Below, piece by piece: positions 38,101 to 47,500 of a stretch of 64,000 nt of DNA. Positions within the stretch are counted from its first letter, which is position 1; each line of letters starts with the position of its first letter. A program made the position numbers and the translations under genes. Under the pieces are notes generated by a model. The model saw only the letters and a list, made by a program, of their open reading frames with translations, searched no databases and was not told the origin of the DNA. Source of the stretch: Costus lasius (taxonomy: Eukaryota > Streptophyta > Magnoliopsida > Zingiberales > Costaceae); the NCBI GenBank assembly GCA_027563935.2, contig CM050448.1, positions 70,255,843 through 70,319,842 on the forward strand, read 5' to 3'.

Positions 38101-39078
38101 AGCAACAGCAGCAACCCGTGCCCCGTTTCCAACTCGTAGGTCTACCTCATGCTGTCCCACCTGCCTTCTTCTCTTGAGTTCCTGCACATTTGAACAAATG
38201 TGAACTCCACATGCAGTGTCCAACACCCATGATATAGTAGAAGAAGATAACATGACCTCAGTCACATATATACCTGAGCCAGAAGCGATGCTTCCCCTCT
38301 TATCTCCTTGGAGCGCTTTACAGTCCTTTTTCCAGTGACCCAGCTGGCCACAGTGGAAACACCTGTTGTCCTTCGACCGCTTCACCTTCTGTTTCAGGGC
38401 CTTGCTGTAATTCTTGACAGGGGCCTTGCCCTTCTTCCCCTTCTTCTTGTTCCTAGAAGGAACCATCAAGACAGAGGTTGAAGGCTTACCCTTCAGAGTT
38501 TCCTCAGTGGTCAAGAGCATATTCAGCAGCTCTGCCGGCGTACAATCGATCTTGTTCATATTAAAGTTAATAATGAACGCATCGAAAGAGGGCGGAAGAG
38601 ACTGCAGAATAATGTCCACAGCAAGCTCCTGGTTGATGGTATGCCCCAGTTTCTCCAGAGCCTCCTTGTGCCCAATCATCTTGAGCACGTGAGCTCCCAC
38701 TGGGCTCCCCTCAGCCAGTTTGCTCTGAAAGAAGAGCTTCGTCAGATTATAGCGCTCAGTCCTCGCCTGTGCAGCATACAGCATCTTGAGGTTCGCTATA
38801 ATTTCTATAGCCGACATATCCTCATGCTGACGCTGCAGCGGTGGCGTCATAGACGCTAGCATCAGGCAAGCGACATCAATGCTATCATTGACGTGCTTTT
38901 CGTAGGCATCCCGAACCGCCCTTGCGGCGTTCGGAGCGGGCTGCGGCGGTATCGCCGTCTCGAGGACATACAGTTTCCTCTCTGCCTTAAGAACAATCTT
39001 AAGGTGTCCGAACCAGTCAGAGAAGTTCGGCCCAGCAAACTTCTCCCTTTCCAGTAGGGATCGCACATTGAAGCTCAT
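35194..39078 (-). CDS. gag-pol: Copia-2 gag-pol polyprotein, intact, 1,294 aa
   Basis: Single open frame, ATG at 39078-39076, starting MSFNVRSLLE. Gag covers about residues 1-230, with a CCHC zinc knuckle at 240-253 (C240, C243, H248, C253). The protease box is LDTACG at 286-291, where the active site reads D-T-A rather than the common D-S/T-G. Integrase has the HHCC finger (H421, H426, C452, C455) and the acidic triad D482, D545, E581 with 35 residues between the last two. Reverse transcriptase has MDVKTAFLNG (D883) and YVDD at 968-971. RNase H has D1141, E1182 and D1220, then LADPLTK near the C-terminus. Copia order (integrase before reverse transcriptase) is clear. Length is close to that of BARE-1-type polyproteins. 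No stop or shift is seen, so it is probably functional. Confidence 0.97.
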   Translation of the reverse strand: MSFNVRSLLEREKFAGPNFSDWFGHLKIVLKAERKLYVLETAIPPQPAPNAARAVRDAYEKHVNDSIDVACLMLASMTPPLQRQHEDMSAIEIIANLKMLYAAQARTERYNLTKLFFQSKLAEGSPVGAHVLKMIGHKEALEKLGHTINQELAVDIILQSLPPSFDAFIINFNMNKIDCTPAELLNMLLTTEETLKGKPSTSVLMVPSRNKKKGKKGKAPVKNYSKALKQKVKRSKDNRCFHCGQLGHWKKDCKALQGDKRGSIASGSGIYVTEVMLSSSTISWVLDTACGVHICSNVQELKRRRQVGQHEVDLRVGNGARVAAVAVGDYFISLPSGVVLELNNCYFVPSITKNIISIPALVRKGFAFECNISKCVLSHDNIVYATGSINNGLYMLDMENSIQNIDNKKAKYADDSTLLWHSRLGHINEKRIKRLHEHGLLGSFSYEEIDTCKACLMGKMTKSPFPHKGQRASGLLDLIHSDVCGPFSKHARGGYQYFITFTDDFSRYGYVYLMRHKSESFDKFKEFKNEVQNQLGRNIKALRSDRGGEYLSHGFTDYLKECGIISQLTPPGTPQWNGVSERRNRTLLDMVRSMMSQATLPYSFWGFALETAAKVLNRVPSKAVLKTPYELWYGKQPSLTFIRIWGCEAYVKKLASGKLESRSEKCIFVGYPKETKGYYFFDPKENKVFVARTAIFLEKEFLLQEASGREIKLDENSEEGQSSQAELDVPELVDQVTEQPEAQISREPRRSGRIRRQPERYDGVYIIDNDEPLTYADAVSGPESARWLEAMRAEMDSMSDNQVWDLVDPPPGVIPIGCKWIFKKKIDMDGNVVTYKGRLVVKGFKQIYGIDYDETFSPVAMFKSIRILFAIAAYYDYEIWQMDVKTAFLNGNLDEDVYMTQPEGFTNPADRHKICKLKKSIYGLKQASRSWNIRFDESISEFGFIKNEDDPCVYKRFSGSVITFLILYVDDILIIGNDIPELHAVKAWLGKCFQMKDLGEAAYVLGVKIYRDRSKRLLGLCQSTYIDKVLERFHLENSKRGYLPVRHGLNLSKSQCPQTQTEKDEMDNTPYASAIGSIMYAMLCTRPDVAYGLSVTSRFQSNPGLAHWIAVKNILKYLRRTKDMFLIYGGQEELSIEGYTDASFQSDQDDFRSQSGYVFSLNGGAVVWKSFKQSTVADSTTEAEYVAASEASKEAVWIRKFVRELGVVPSSADPLVIFCDNTGAIAQAKEPRSHQKSKHIQRRFHLIREIIDRGEIKICKVHTDDNLADPLTKPLAQQKHEKHCNNMGLRFLNH

Positions 39079-40705
39079 GGTGTTCGTTGCTGCAGGAATC
39101 TACAACAAGCAAGAACAGCAAGGTGAGTATCAATGTTTCAGAATCAATCCAGGACTTAAGAAAGATTCTTTTCTCACTATTTTGTCTGACTGAAAAATCC
39201 AGTAAACAGTCCGAAAGAGTAAACACTCTTTTAGTGAGATGGGATCCAGATTTCATACTTGGTCTCCGCGTCCCGCTCAGGCGAGATAAGATGCACAGAG
39301 ATGACAAGCACTAGTTTCTGGTAGGCTGTCCCAGCCAATCGCCAACCCGTGCGATTCCCCTTCATCTTGGCAATCCAGCAGACTGTGCCAACTGAGTTGG
39401 TACAACACAGTCTCTGATCCCAGAGATGGCTGCCTCCATGTGCTACCATATGCGCCACATATGTAGTCTACATGGTCAAGCTGACCTGACCTACTCCCTG
39501 GACCACCACGTGCTATGCTGAGCAACGAGAGGGGATAAATCCCAACTCTGTAACACGCAGGTGAAATCCAGCACCGTCTGAAGATAGATGGACGTGCCCA
39601 CTGAGTGGGTTCAACACGGCTCCAACGATAGTCAGAAAGGTGAGGTTTCGCGTCAGAAGGCTTACGAGCTTGATATGTTAGCGTTGGATTTTAACGGTCT
39701 TTTATCTTCTTACTATCAGGCATGTCCTATGGCTATAGCAGAAGATAAACATAAATATGCAATTCTAATTATTAGCAATAAGTAGAAAGCATGATCTTAT
39801 GTGGTAAAAGCCCATGAACCCTAGTAAGACCTTAATATTACTTAAGTCTTCACTTGAGCTTCATTGCATCTCATCTGGTCCAACCCAGTGCCCTAGCGCC
39901 AAGAGCACCTCAGGTGCACCACCAGGTGAATGCCCCTTTTGGATGTGTGCCTTTGTTCTTGTCTAATCAAAGTACATTTGATCTATCTAGACAAGGTTGA
40001 CTCGCAGGTCAACAACATATTATAAATTAAGTACAATGTGATTCGCAGATCACAAATTAATTTACAATTTTTAAGTCCAGGCACGCAGGCCCCAGCACAG
40101 CACACAATTGGGCAACCCACACAAGACTAAATAAACAAGCATATGGTTCAATCAACATGTGATCCAATCATCTTGAAATTAAAAGTTTTGAAAACCCCAT
40201 GGCATCAATTTTAATTTCCTTATGAGCCCTACAACCTTACAATGGTCCATTGATGGGGATCCACTCATCCATCTAGTTAGATCCTTTGCCCTTGCATGCA
40301 CCGAGTCCTAACTGACCCGAGTTGACCTAATGGTCAACCATGCATGCGCCAAGGGCTGAACTACCCCCATGAGTTTTGGCAAGCGGGTGTGACCCCGGGC
40401 CTAACTCAAGTGTGTTCAGTAGTGTCTCAACCAGACCTCGCTACACGCCCTAGATGCAGTCAACCTATAGCCACCTTGTGCTTGCGCATAGGTGCTATCA
40501 GGTTAACCCATCTGAGCTGTCAGATGGTCTGATCAGACTTGGATCTAACCTAGTGGTGACTTCAACCCCATCAACCCATCTAAGGGTTTAATGTAGTGGC
40601 ACCTTAGATCTAATCAAGCGCGCAAGATGTAAGTTTTAGAAAAACCTTAGAACATGCGCAATCATACAAACAAACAACATGCTTGCATATAACCCTTAGA
40701 TCTAA

Positions 40706-40773
40706 GGGGGTCCCCTTCAAGGGGGAGCGCAAACTTTAGGGGGGTCCCCTTCAAGGGGGAGCGCATACTTCAT
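40706..40773. repeat. 34-bp tandem pair with hairpin, copia-2 leader
   Basis: Two copies of a unit starting GGGGGTCCCCTTCAAGGGGG at 40706 and 40740. Each contains TCCCCTT-C-AAGGGGA, a 7-bp stem with a one-base loop. It could fold in the element RNA near the primer-binding site. Confidence 0.85.
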
Positions 40774-40775
40774 AT

Positions 40776-40890
40776 AAGCAAAGCATGATACAAGCGCAAC
40801 TTCATGTAAGCAAAGCATGATACAAGCGCAACTTCATGTAAGCAAAGCATGATACAAGCGCAACTTCATGTAAGCAAAGCATGCCTCAAG
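40776..40890. repeat. 32-bp tandem repeat, three and a half copies, copia-2 leader
   Basis: Units beginning AAGCAAAGCATGATACAAGC start at 40776, 40808 and 40840. A partial copy starts at 40872. Full copies are identical. The array ends about 60 bp from the primer-binding site. Confidence 0.93.
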
Positions 40891-40949
40891 TAAAAGTAAG
40901 CGCAACATGAGGATCACATCAGCAAACATAATAGCATGCATAGAGCCTA

Positions 40950-40961
40950 GCTCTGATACCA
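40950..40961 (-). promoter_or_regulatory. Copia-2 primer-binding site, initiator Met-tRNA type
   Basis: The minus strand reads TGGTATCAGAGC, separated by two bases (AT) from the end of the 5' LTR at 40964. This is the classic plant initiator methionine tRNA 3' end complement. It fixes the element orientation and supports a plant source. Confidence 0.96.
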
Positions 40962-40963
40962 AT

Positions 40964-42663
40964 TGTAGGAACCCCTAATCATAAGGGGGCAAAACCCTAA
41001 GCATGGCGCTAATGTAAAATATGCAAGCGGAAGCAAGGGTTCAAGATCATTTGCATGCCATATGTTCAACTATAATCGATTGAATAGATTGAGATAAAAA
41101 TCATACCAACGCCATATGCTTGGTAGTCGGCTTGGATAAAGAGAACAAAGTAGATCTCCTCCACAAGTTCACACACAAGGTGAAGATGCTTACTCCTTGC
41201 GGTCTCTTGTGCTAGCAAGACACCCAAGCCTTCAAGTGTCGAATGGAAGGGGATGATGAACCTCTTGGCCGAGAGCTCCTCTCGCTCAACGTCTCCTTCT
41301 CTTCGTCAATCACCACCCAACCAAAGTCGAATGCGTTGAAGAGAAGAGCGCAAACGCATATGCGTTTTTGGCATTGAAGTGAGTGAAACCGGCCCTTGAT
41401 GACTTTCCATAAATGGAAGCTCATCAAGTCCATGCGCTCAACTCAACCCAAACGCATTTTAGGATTGAACCATGCGTTCACCATTGTGAACCGGTTCAAG
41501 CCAAAATGTCAAATCGGCTTTGGTTCAACAAACCAAACCGAAATAGCTCTAGCCACTTGGTCTAGACCAAATTGAACCCCCAAGGCTCATGATCTAACCA
41601 TTCATCATCTGATGCCCTTGATCTCTCCGATCTAGCATCACCTCTCTCGATCGAAGCTTACCGATCTCAAGTCCTAATCAATCAAACATGATCAGACCAG
41701 ATCTCACTTACAATCAGAGATTAAATCCCTTTAATCTGAACTCAAAGAATCCAGTCCATACGATCTGACTCAAGTAAGCCATATCACCAAATTGTGCGAC
41801 CCTGAGGGTTTCCTCTAAATGTCGGTAACGATAACTTACGTTATCACGATCAGTGAGGGGTATCTAGCAACACATCACTGTCTCCCGATATAAAGGAAAG
41901 AGTCTTCCAAGACTACTCCCAAACCATAGCACAAGTGTGACTCAATTCACAAGGCATACATGTGTCCTTTGCCACTGGATGTTCTTATTGGACAAGCGGG
42001 TCAAGCTTGTAACTCCAATACGATGAGCATGATTAGATCAGATGCACATAGTCATCTGGGTATGGCCATACACTATCTCAATCATCTCATATAGGGGGGC
42101 CCTTAGAACACCACACTCCTTAAACAAGGAGACGGCAATCCTATGTCTATCACTAGTGCCCTAACCTGATTCAAGCTCACCATCCAAGATAGTCTATAAT
42201 CATTATATTTCAAATGATATTGAACTACCTCAAAACAATGACAATCATCATTTAGAAACACAAGTGATCTCAAGTCAAAGGACATGTGCCACTTGCTGCT
42301 TACAAGGATCATTCACATTGTGACAAGCAATGGAATATCCCAGTAGGGTCTGTCCAGTACATCCAATGTACCCATGAGTCTACATCTTATTCCATGCTCG
42401 AAGCATCCTATAAGATTAGCACTTATATTAGTCTCAATCATATCAAGGCTGTCTCATGTTCACCAAGATATCTCGACTAAGGACATATAGCCTGTCAGCC
42501 TAGCTGAACAGCTTTGAGACATTATTCAGAAGTACACTTATTACAGCAGACAAGGTAACAACCTGAATAACAACCATGCCTTATTATAAACTTAAGAGTT
42601 TATTACATGATACTTATACAATCCCAAGGCCTCAAACATTAGCCTTAAGGGCATACCCCAACA
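40964..42663 (-). repeat. Copia-2 5' LTR
   Basis: 1,700 bp, read on the minus strand from TGTTGGGGTATGCCC (42663 leftwards) to GGGGTTCCTACA. It would carry the promoter and the RNA start and polyadenylation signals. I could not place a convincing TATA box by eye. It matches the 3' LTR except at four positions. Confidence 0.96.
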
Positions 42664-42668
42664 CCACG
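42664..42668. other. Target-site duplication of copia-2, right copy
   Basis: CCACG directly after the LTR terminus at 42663, matching 33469-33473. Confidence 0.96.
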
Positions 42669-42858
42669 GTCGCACCAGAAGTCCAAGCACATACAGAGAC
42701 GGTTTCACTTGATCCGGGAGATCATTGATCGTGGCGAGATCAAAGTTTGCAAGGTTCATACAGATGACAATCTGGCTGACCCGCTTACAAAGCCTCTGGC
42801 GCAGCAGAAGCATGAGAAGCACTGTAATAATATGGGTTTGAGATTTCTCAACCATTAG
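42669..42858 (+). pseudogene. Copia-1 gag-pol, C-terminal end of RNase H
   Basis: Resumes the copia-1 frame directly after the target duplication, at the residues SHQKSKHIQRRFHL. It continues through EIIDRGEIKVCK, HTDDNLADPLTKPL and MGLRFLNH to the stop TAG at 42856-42858. No stop or shift is seen. Leaving out copia-2 and one duplication copy, it joins the segment ending at 33473 in frame, which shows the insertion hit an otherwise open gene. Confidence 0.93.
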
Positions 42859-42867
42859 ATTAAGTGC

Positions 42868-42878
42868 AAGTGGGAGAT
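42868..42878 (+). promoter_or_regulatory. Copia-1 polypurine tract
   Basis: AAGTGGGAGAT immediately before TGTTGGGG at 42879. Identical to the copia-2 tract. Confidence 0.85.
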
Positions 42879-44549
42879 TGTTGGGGTATGCCCTTAAGGC
42901 TAATGTTTGAGGCCTTGGGATTGCATCAGTATCATGTATAAACTCTTTGTTTATAAAGGCAATTGTTGTTATTCAGGTTGTTGCATTATCTGCTGTCATA
43001 TGTATACTTCTGAATAATGTCTCAATGCTGTTCAGCTTGGCTGACATGCACTTTTGTCCTTAGTCGAGATATCTTGGTGAACATGAGACAGCCTTGATAT
43101 GATTGAGACTAATGTGTGTTCTAATCTTATAGGATGCTTCGAGCATGGAATAAGATGTAGAATCATGGGTACATTGGATGTACTGGACAGACCCTACTAG
43201 GATATTCAATTGCTTGTCACAATGTGAATAATCCTTGTATGCGAACAAGTGGCATACTTCCTCTGACTTGAGATCACTTGTGTTTCTAAATGATGATTGG
43301 CATTGTTTTGAGGTAGTTCAATATCATTTGAAACATAATGGTTATAGACTATCTTGGATGATGAGCATGAGTCATGTTAGGGTGCTAGTGATAGACATAG
43401 GATTGCCGTCTCCTTGTTTGGAGTGTGATGTTCTAAAGGGGCCCCCTGGATGAGATGATTGAGAAAGTGTATGGCCATACCCAGATGACTATGTTCATCT
43501 GATCTAATCATTCTCATCATATTGGAGTTACAGGCTTGACACGCTTGTCCAATAAAGAACATCTAGTGGCAAAGGAAACATGTATGCCTAGTGAGTTGAT
43601 TCACACTTGTGCTGTGGTTTGGGTGTAGTCTTGGAAGACTCTTTCCTTTATATCGGGAGATAGTGATGTGTTGCTAGATACCCCTCACTGATCGTGATAA
43701 CGTAAGTTATCGTTACCGACATTTAAAGGAAACCCTTAGGGTCGCACAATTTGATGATATGGCTTACTTAAGTCAGATCGTGTGGACTGAATTGTTTTGG
43801 TTCAGTTTAAAGGGATTTAATCTCTGATTGTAAGTGAGATCTGGTCTGATCATGTTTGATTGATTAGGGCTTGAGATCGGTAAGCTTCGATCGAGAGAAT
43901 GGATGCTAGATCGGTGAGATCAGAAGCATCAAGAGATGAACGGTTAGATCTTGAACCATAGGGTTAATATGATCTAGACCAAATCGCTTGGGTTAATTGG
44001 TCTTTGAACCAACCCAAAAATGAACCAACTCATTATGTGAGCGCATGGTTCAATGAGGAGAGAAAAATGCGATTGGTTCGTGGGTACATGAACGCATGAT
44101 CGCATGAGAGAGTAAGGCTAGCTATTTTTAGTAGCCACGCCTCCACGTTTTGAGTGGAACGCATCTCTTGTCGCCCCTCTCCTATTCTCGTCGCTTGCTC
44201 TCGTGTGGAAGTTTTTGTTCACGCCTTGGAGAGAGTTTGCTCAAGCAAGACATCATCTCAACTTCCCTTCCATTCGACAAGGACACTTGGAGATCCTTGC
44301 TAGCACAAGGTTCGACAAGGAGAAGCCAACATCCATCTTGTGTGCGCACCATTTGGAGGAGAAGCGCTTGACTCTCTGCTTCCTAGACGCCATCCAAGCA
44401 ATGGCACTGGTAAGAATCGATTCTCTTGTATGCAAGTTAAAGTTGATCATACTGCATGCATCGATCCAGAAACCCTTTCCGCTGCAAAAGGTTTTATCAT
44501 ATGCGCCATTAGGGTTTCGACACCTCCCCCCTTGCTTAAGGGACTCTCA
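42879..44549 (+). repeat. Copia-1 3' LTR, 1,671 bp
   Basis: Starts TGTTGGGGTATGCCC and ends GGGACTCTCA, so TG..CA ends appear kept. It aligns along most of its length with the copia-2 LTRs but at clearly lower similarity, roughly 85-90% by eye at the start and worse in the middle and end. The two copies therefore belong to diverged sub-families. Satellite resumes at 44550 (TTTATAATCATGATG). Open frames inside, for example at 44203-44556, have no recognisable domain. Confidence 0.9.
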
Positions 44550-47500
44550 TTTATAATCATGATGTTGATCTTGATTTTAATCATGATTTCAAACTTCATC
44601 TTATGATATTCATCTTTATCTTCTTTTTAATCTTAATCTTAAACTCGATTTTTATCTTGTTTGTAATCTTGGTCTTAAATCTTGATATTGTTATTAATAT
44701 TGATATTGATCTAATCATGATGAAAATTTTGAAATGGATTTATGAACTTTAATTGTTATTAATCTTATTTTCATTCTTAATTATAACATTGATCTTATTC
44801 TTGATAATTATCTTTATCTCAGTTTTGATCTCAGATTTCAGTTTTAATCTTATAATCTTCTTCTTTATCTTGCTCCTAATATTCATCTTAAACTCGATTT
44901 TGATCTCTGTGGAAATATTAATTTTTCATCTTGATATTAATATTAATATTTATCTTTGTCTTTCAATGATGAGGATGTTGATCTTGATTATGAACGATAT
45001 TTGATGTTTATCATTTTGATATCTTAATTTAATATTGATTTTGTTCATAATCATAATGTTGATCTTGATTTTAATCATGTTTCAAACTTCATCTTATGAT
45101 ATTCATCTTTATCTTCTTTTTAATCTTAATCTTAAACTCGATTTTGATCTTGTTTGTAATCTTGGTCTTCAATCTTGATATTGTTATTAATATTGATATT
45201 GATATAATCATGATGAAAATTTTGAACTCGATTTATGAACTTTAATTGTTATTAATCTTATTCTCATTCTTAATTATAACATTGATCTTATTCTTAATAA
45301 TTATCTTTATCTCAGTTTTGATCTCAGATTTCAGTTTTAATCTTATAATCTTCTTCTTTATCTTGCTCCTAATATTCATCTTAAACTCTATTTTGATCTC
45401 TGTGGAAATATTGATTTTTCATCTTGATATTAATATTTATATTTATCTTGGTCTTTTAATGATGAGGATGTTGATCTTGATTATGATAGATATTTGATGT
45501 TTATCATTTTTAAATCTTAATTTAATATTGATTTTGTTCATAACCATGATGTTGATCTTGATTTTAATCATGATTTTAAACTAGATTTTGATCTTGTTTG
45601 TAATCTTATTCTTCAATCTTGATATTGTTATTGATATTGATATTGATATTGATCTAATCATGATGAAAATTTTGAACTCGATTATGAGCTTTAATTGTCA
45701 TTAATCTTATTCTCATTCTTAATTATAACATTGATTTTATTCTTGATAATTATCTTCGTCTTCATTTTGATCTCAGTTTTGATCTCAGATTTCAGTTTTA
45801 ATCTTATAATCTTCATCTTTATCTTGATCATAATATTTATCTTAAACTCGATTTTGATCTCTCTGGAAATATTGATTTTTAATCTTGATATTAATATTTA
45901 TATTTATCTTGGTCTTTTAATGATGAGGATGTTGATTTTGATTATAATCAATATCTGATGTTTATCATTTTGAAATCATAATTTAATATTGATTTTGTTC
46001 ATATCACGATGTTGATCTTAATTTTAATCATGATTTCAAACTTCATCTTATAATATTCATTTTTATCTTCTTTTTAATCTTAATCTTAAACTCGATTTTG
46101 ATCTTGTTTGTAATCTTGGTCTTCAATCCGGATATTGTTATTGATAAAGATATTGATCTAATCATGATGAAAATTTTGAGCTCGATTATGAGCTTTAATT
46201 GTTATTAATCTTATTCTCATTCTTAATTAAAACATTAATTTTATTCTGGATAATTATCTTCATCTTCATTTTCATCTCAGTTTTGATCTCAGATTTCAGT
46301 TTTAATCTTATAATCTTCATCTTTATCTTGCTCCTAATATTCATCTTAAACTCGATTTTGATCTCTGTGGAAATATTAATTTTTAATCTTGATATTAATA
46401 TTTATGTTTATCTTGGTCTTTTAATGATGAGGATGTTGATCTTGATTATGATCCATATTTGATGTTTGTCATTTTGAAATCTTAATTTAATATTGATTTT
46501 GTTCTTGATCACGATGTTGATCTTGATTTTAATCATGATTTCAAACTTCATCTTATGGTATTAATCTTTATCTTCTTTTTAATCTTAATCTTTAACTCGA
46601 TTTTGATCTTGTTTGTAATCTTGGTCTTCAATCTTGATATTATTATTAATATTGATATTGATCTAATCATGATGAAAATTTTGAACTCGATTTATGAACT
46701 TTAATTGTTATTAATCTTATTCTCATTCTTAATTATAGCATTCATCTTATTCTTGATAATTATCTTCATCTTCATTTTGATCTCAGTTTTGATCTCAAAT
46801 TTCAGTTTTAATCTTATAATCTTCATCTTTATCTTGCTCCTAATATTCATCTTAAACTCGATTTTGTTCTCTATGGAAATATTGATTTTTAATCTTGATA
46901 TTAATATTTATATTTATCTTGGTCTTTTAATGATGAGGATGTTGATCTTGATTATGATCCATATTTGATGTTTATCATTTTACAAATCTTAATTTAATAT
47001 TGATTTTGTTTATAATCATGATGTTGATCTTGATTTTAATCATGATTTCAAACTTCATCTTATGATATTCATCTTTATCTTCTTTTTAATCTTAATCTTA
47101 AACTCGATTTTTATCTTGTTTGTAATCTTGGTCTTAAATCTTGATATTGTTATTAATATTGATATTGATCTAATCATGATGAAAATTTTGAAATCGATTT
47201 ATGAACTTTAATTGTTGTTAATCTTATTTTCATTCTTAATTATAACATTGATCTTATTCTTGATAATTATCTCTATCTCAGTTTTGATCTCAGATTTCAG
47301 TTTTAATCTTATAATCTTCTTCTTTATCTTGCTCCTAATATTCATCTTAAACTCGATTTTGATCTCTGTGGAAATATTAATTTTTCATCTTGATATTAAT
47401 ATTAATATTTATCTTTGTCTTTCAATGATGAGGATGTTGATCTTGATTATGAACGATATTTGATGTTTATCATTTTGATATCTTAATTTAATATTGATTT

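Larger units (their letters stand above)
29700..39150. repeat. Inverted repeat: copia-1 and copia-2 gag-pol arms
   Basis: The plus-strand copia-1 leader end and gag-pol (about 29700-33473) and the minus-strand copia-2 equivalent (about 39150-35380) form inverted arms of about 3.7 kb with high identity. About 1.9 kb separates them (the copia-2 3' LTR and the end of its RNase H). Confidence 0.9.
39079..40949 (-). other. Copia-2 leader between primer-binding site and gag
   Basis: About 1.87 kb of untranslated leader on the minus strand, long as in BARE-1-like elements. It holds two tandem arrays near the primer-binding site (listed separately). Just before the start codon there is a pyrimidine-rich stretch ending in TTGTTGTAG (acceptor-like, 39100) that is conserved in copia-1. 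Short frames within it have no recognisable domain. Nothing else was recognised. Confidence 0.8.
33474..42663 (-). mobile_element. Copia-2: complete, young Ty1/copia element (Angela/BARE-1-like)
   Basis: A 9,190-bp element on the minus strand inserted in copia-1. Both LTRs are exactly 1,700 bp and differ at four positions (33476, 33620, 34357 and 34358 in the left copy). Present in order on the minus strand: 5' LTR, primer-binding site TGGTATCAGAGC, a leader of about 1.9 kb, an unbroken 1,294-codon gag-pol, polypurine tract and 3' LTR, with a CCACG duplication at both sides. The gag, LTR length, TGTTGG..TATGCCC start and long leader resemble the BARE-1/Angela group as I know it; that lineage call is inference. 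Everything visible is compatible with an autonomous element, and the LTR similarity implies recent insertion. Confidence 0.96.
29686..44549 (+). mobile_element. Copia-1: 5'-truncated Ty1/copia element interrupted by copia-2
   Basis: Plus-strand copia element of the same family as copia-2. Satellite matches stop at about 29685. Copia leader sequence recognisable against copia-2 begins at about 29698 (CTTAAGTCCTG) after roughly 12 unassigned bases. The 5' LTR, primer-binding site and most of the leader are missing. Gag-pol runs from 29782 to 33473, is broken by copia-2 (33474-42663), and resumes at 42669 up to the stop at 42856-42858. A polypurine tract and a 1,671-bp 3' LTR follow. No target duplication is seen because the 5' end is gone. 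The satellite on the two sides is at different monomer phases, pointing to deletion or recombination at this site. Confidence 0.92.
40964..44549. repeat. Inverted LTR pair with a 215-bp spacer
   Basis: The copia-2 5' LTR (minus) and copia-1 3' LTR (plus) face each other head to head across 42664-42878. Arms are about 1.7 kb. They start identically (TGTTGGGGTATGCCC on each strand) and diverge further out. Confidence 0.9.

Noticed and set aside
44203..44556. Open frame at the end of the copia-1 LTR as a captured host exon
   Set aside because: The position and flanks match the LTR and the frame runs into the satellite. No recognisable domain.
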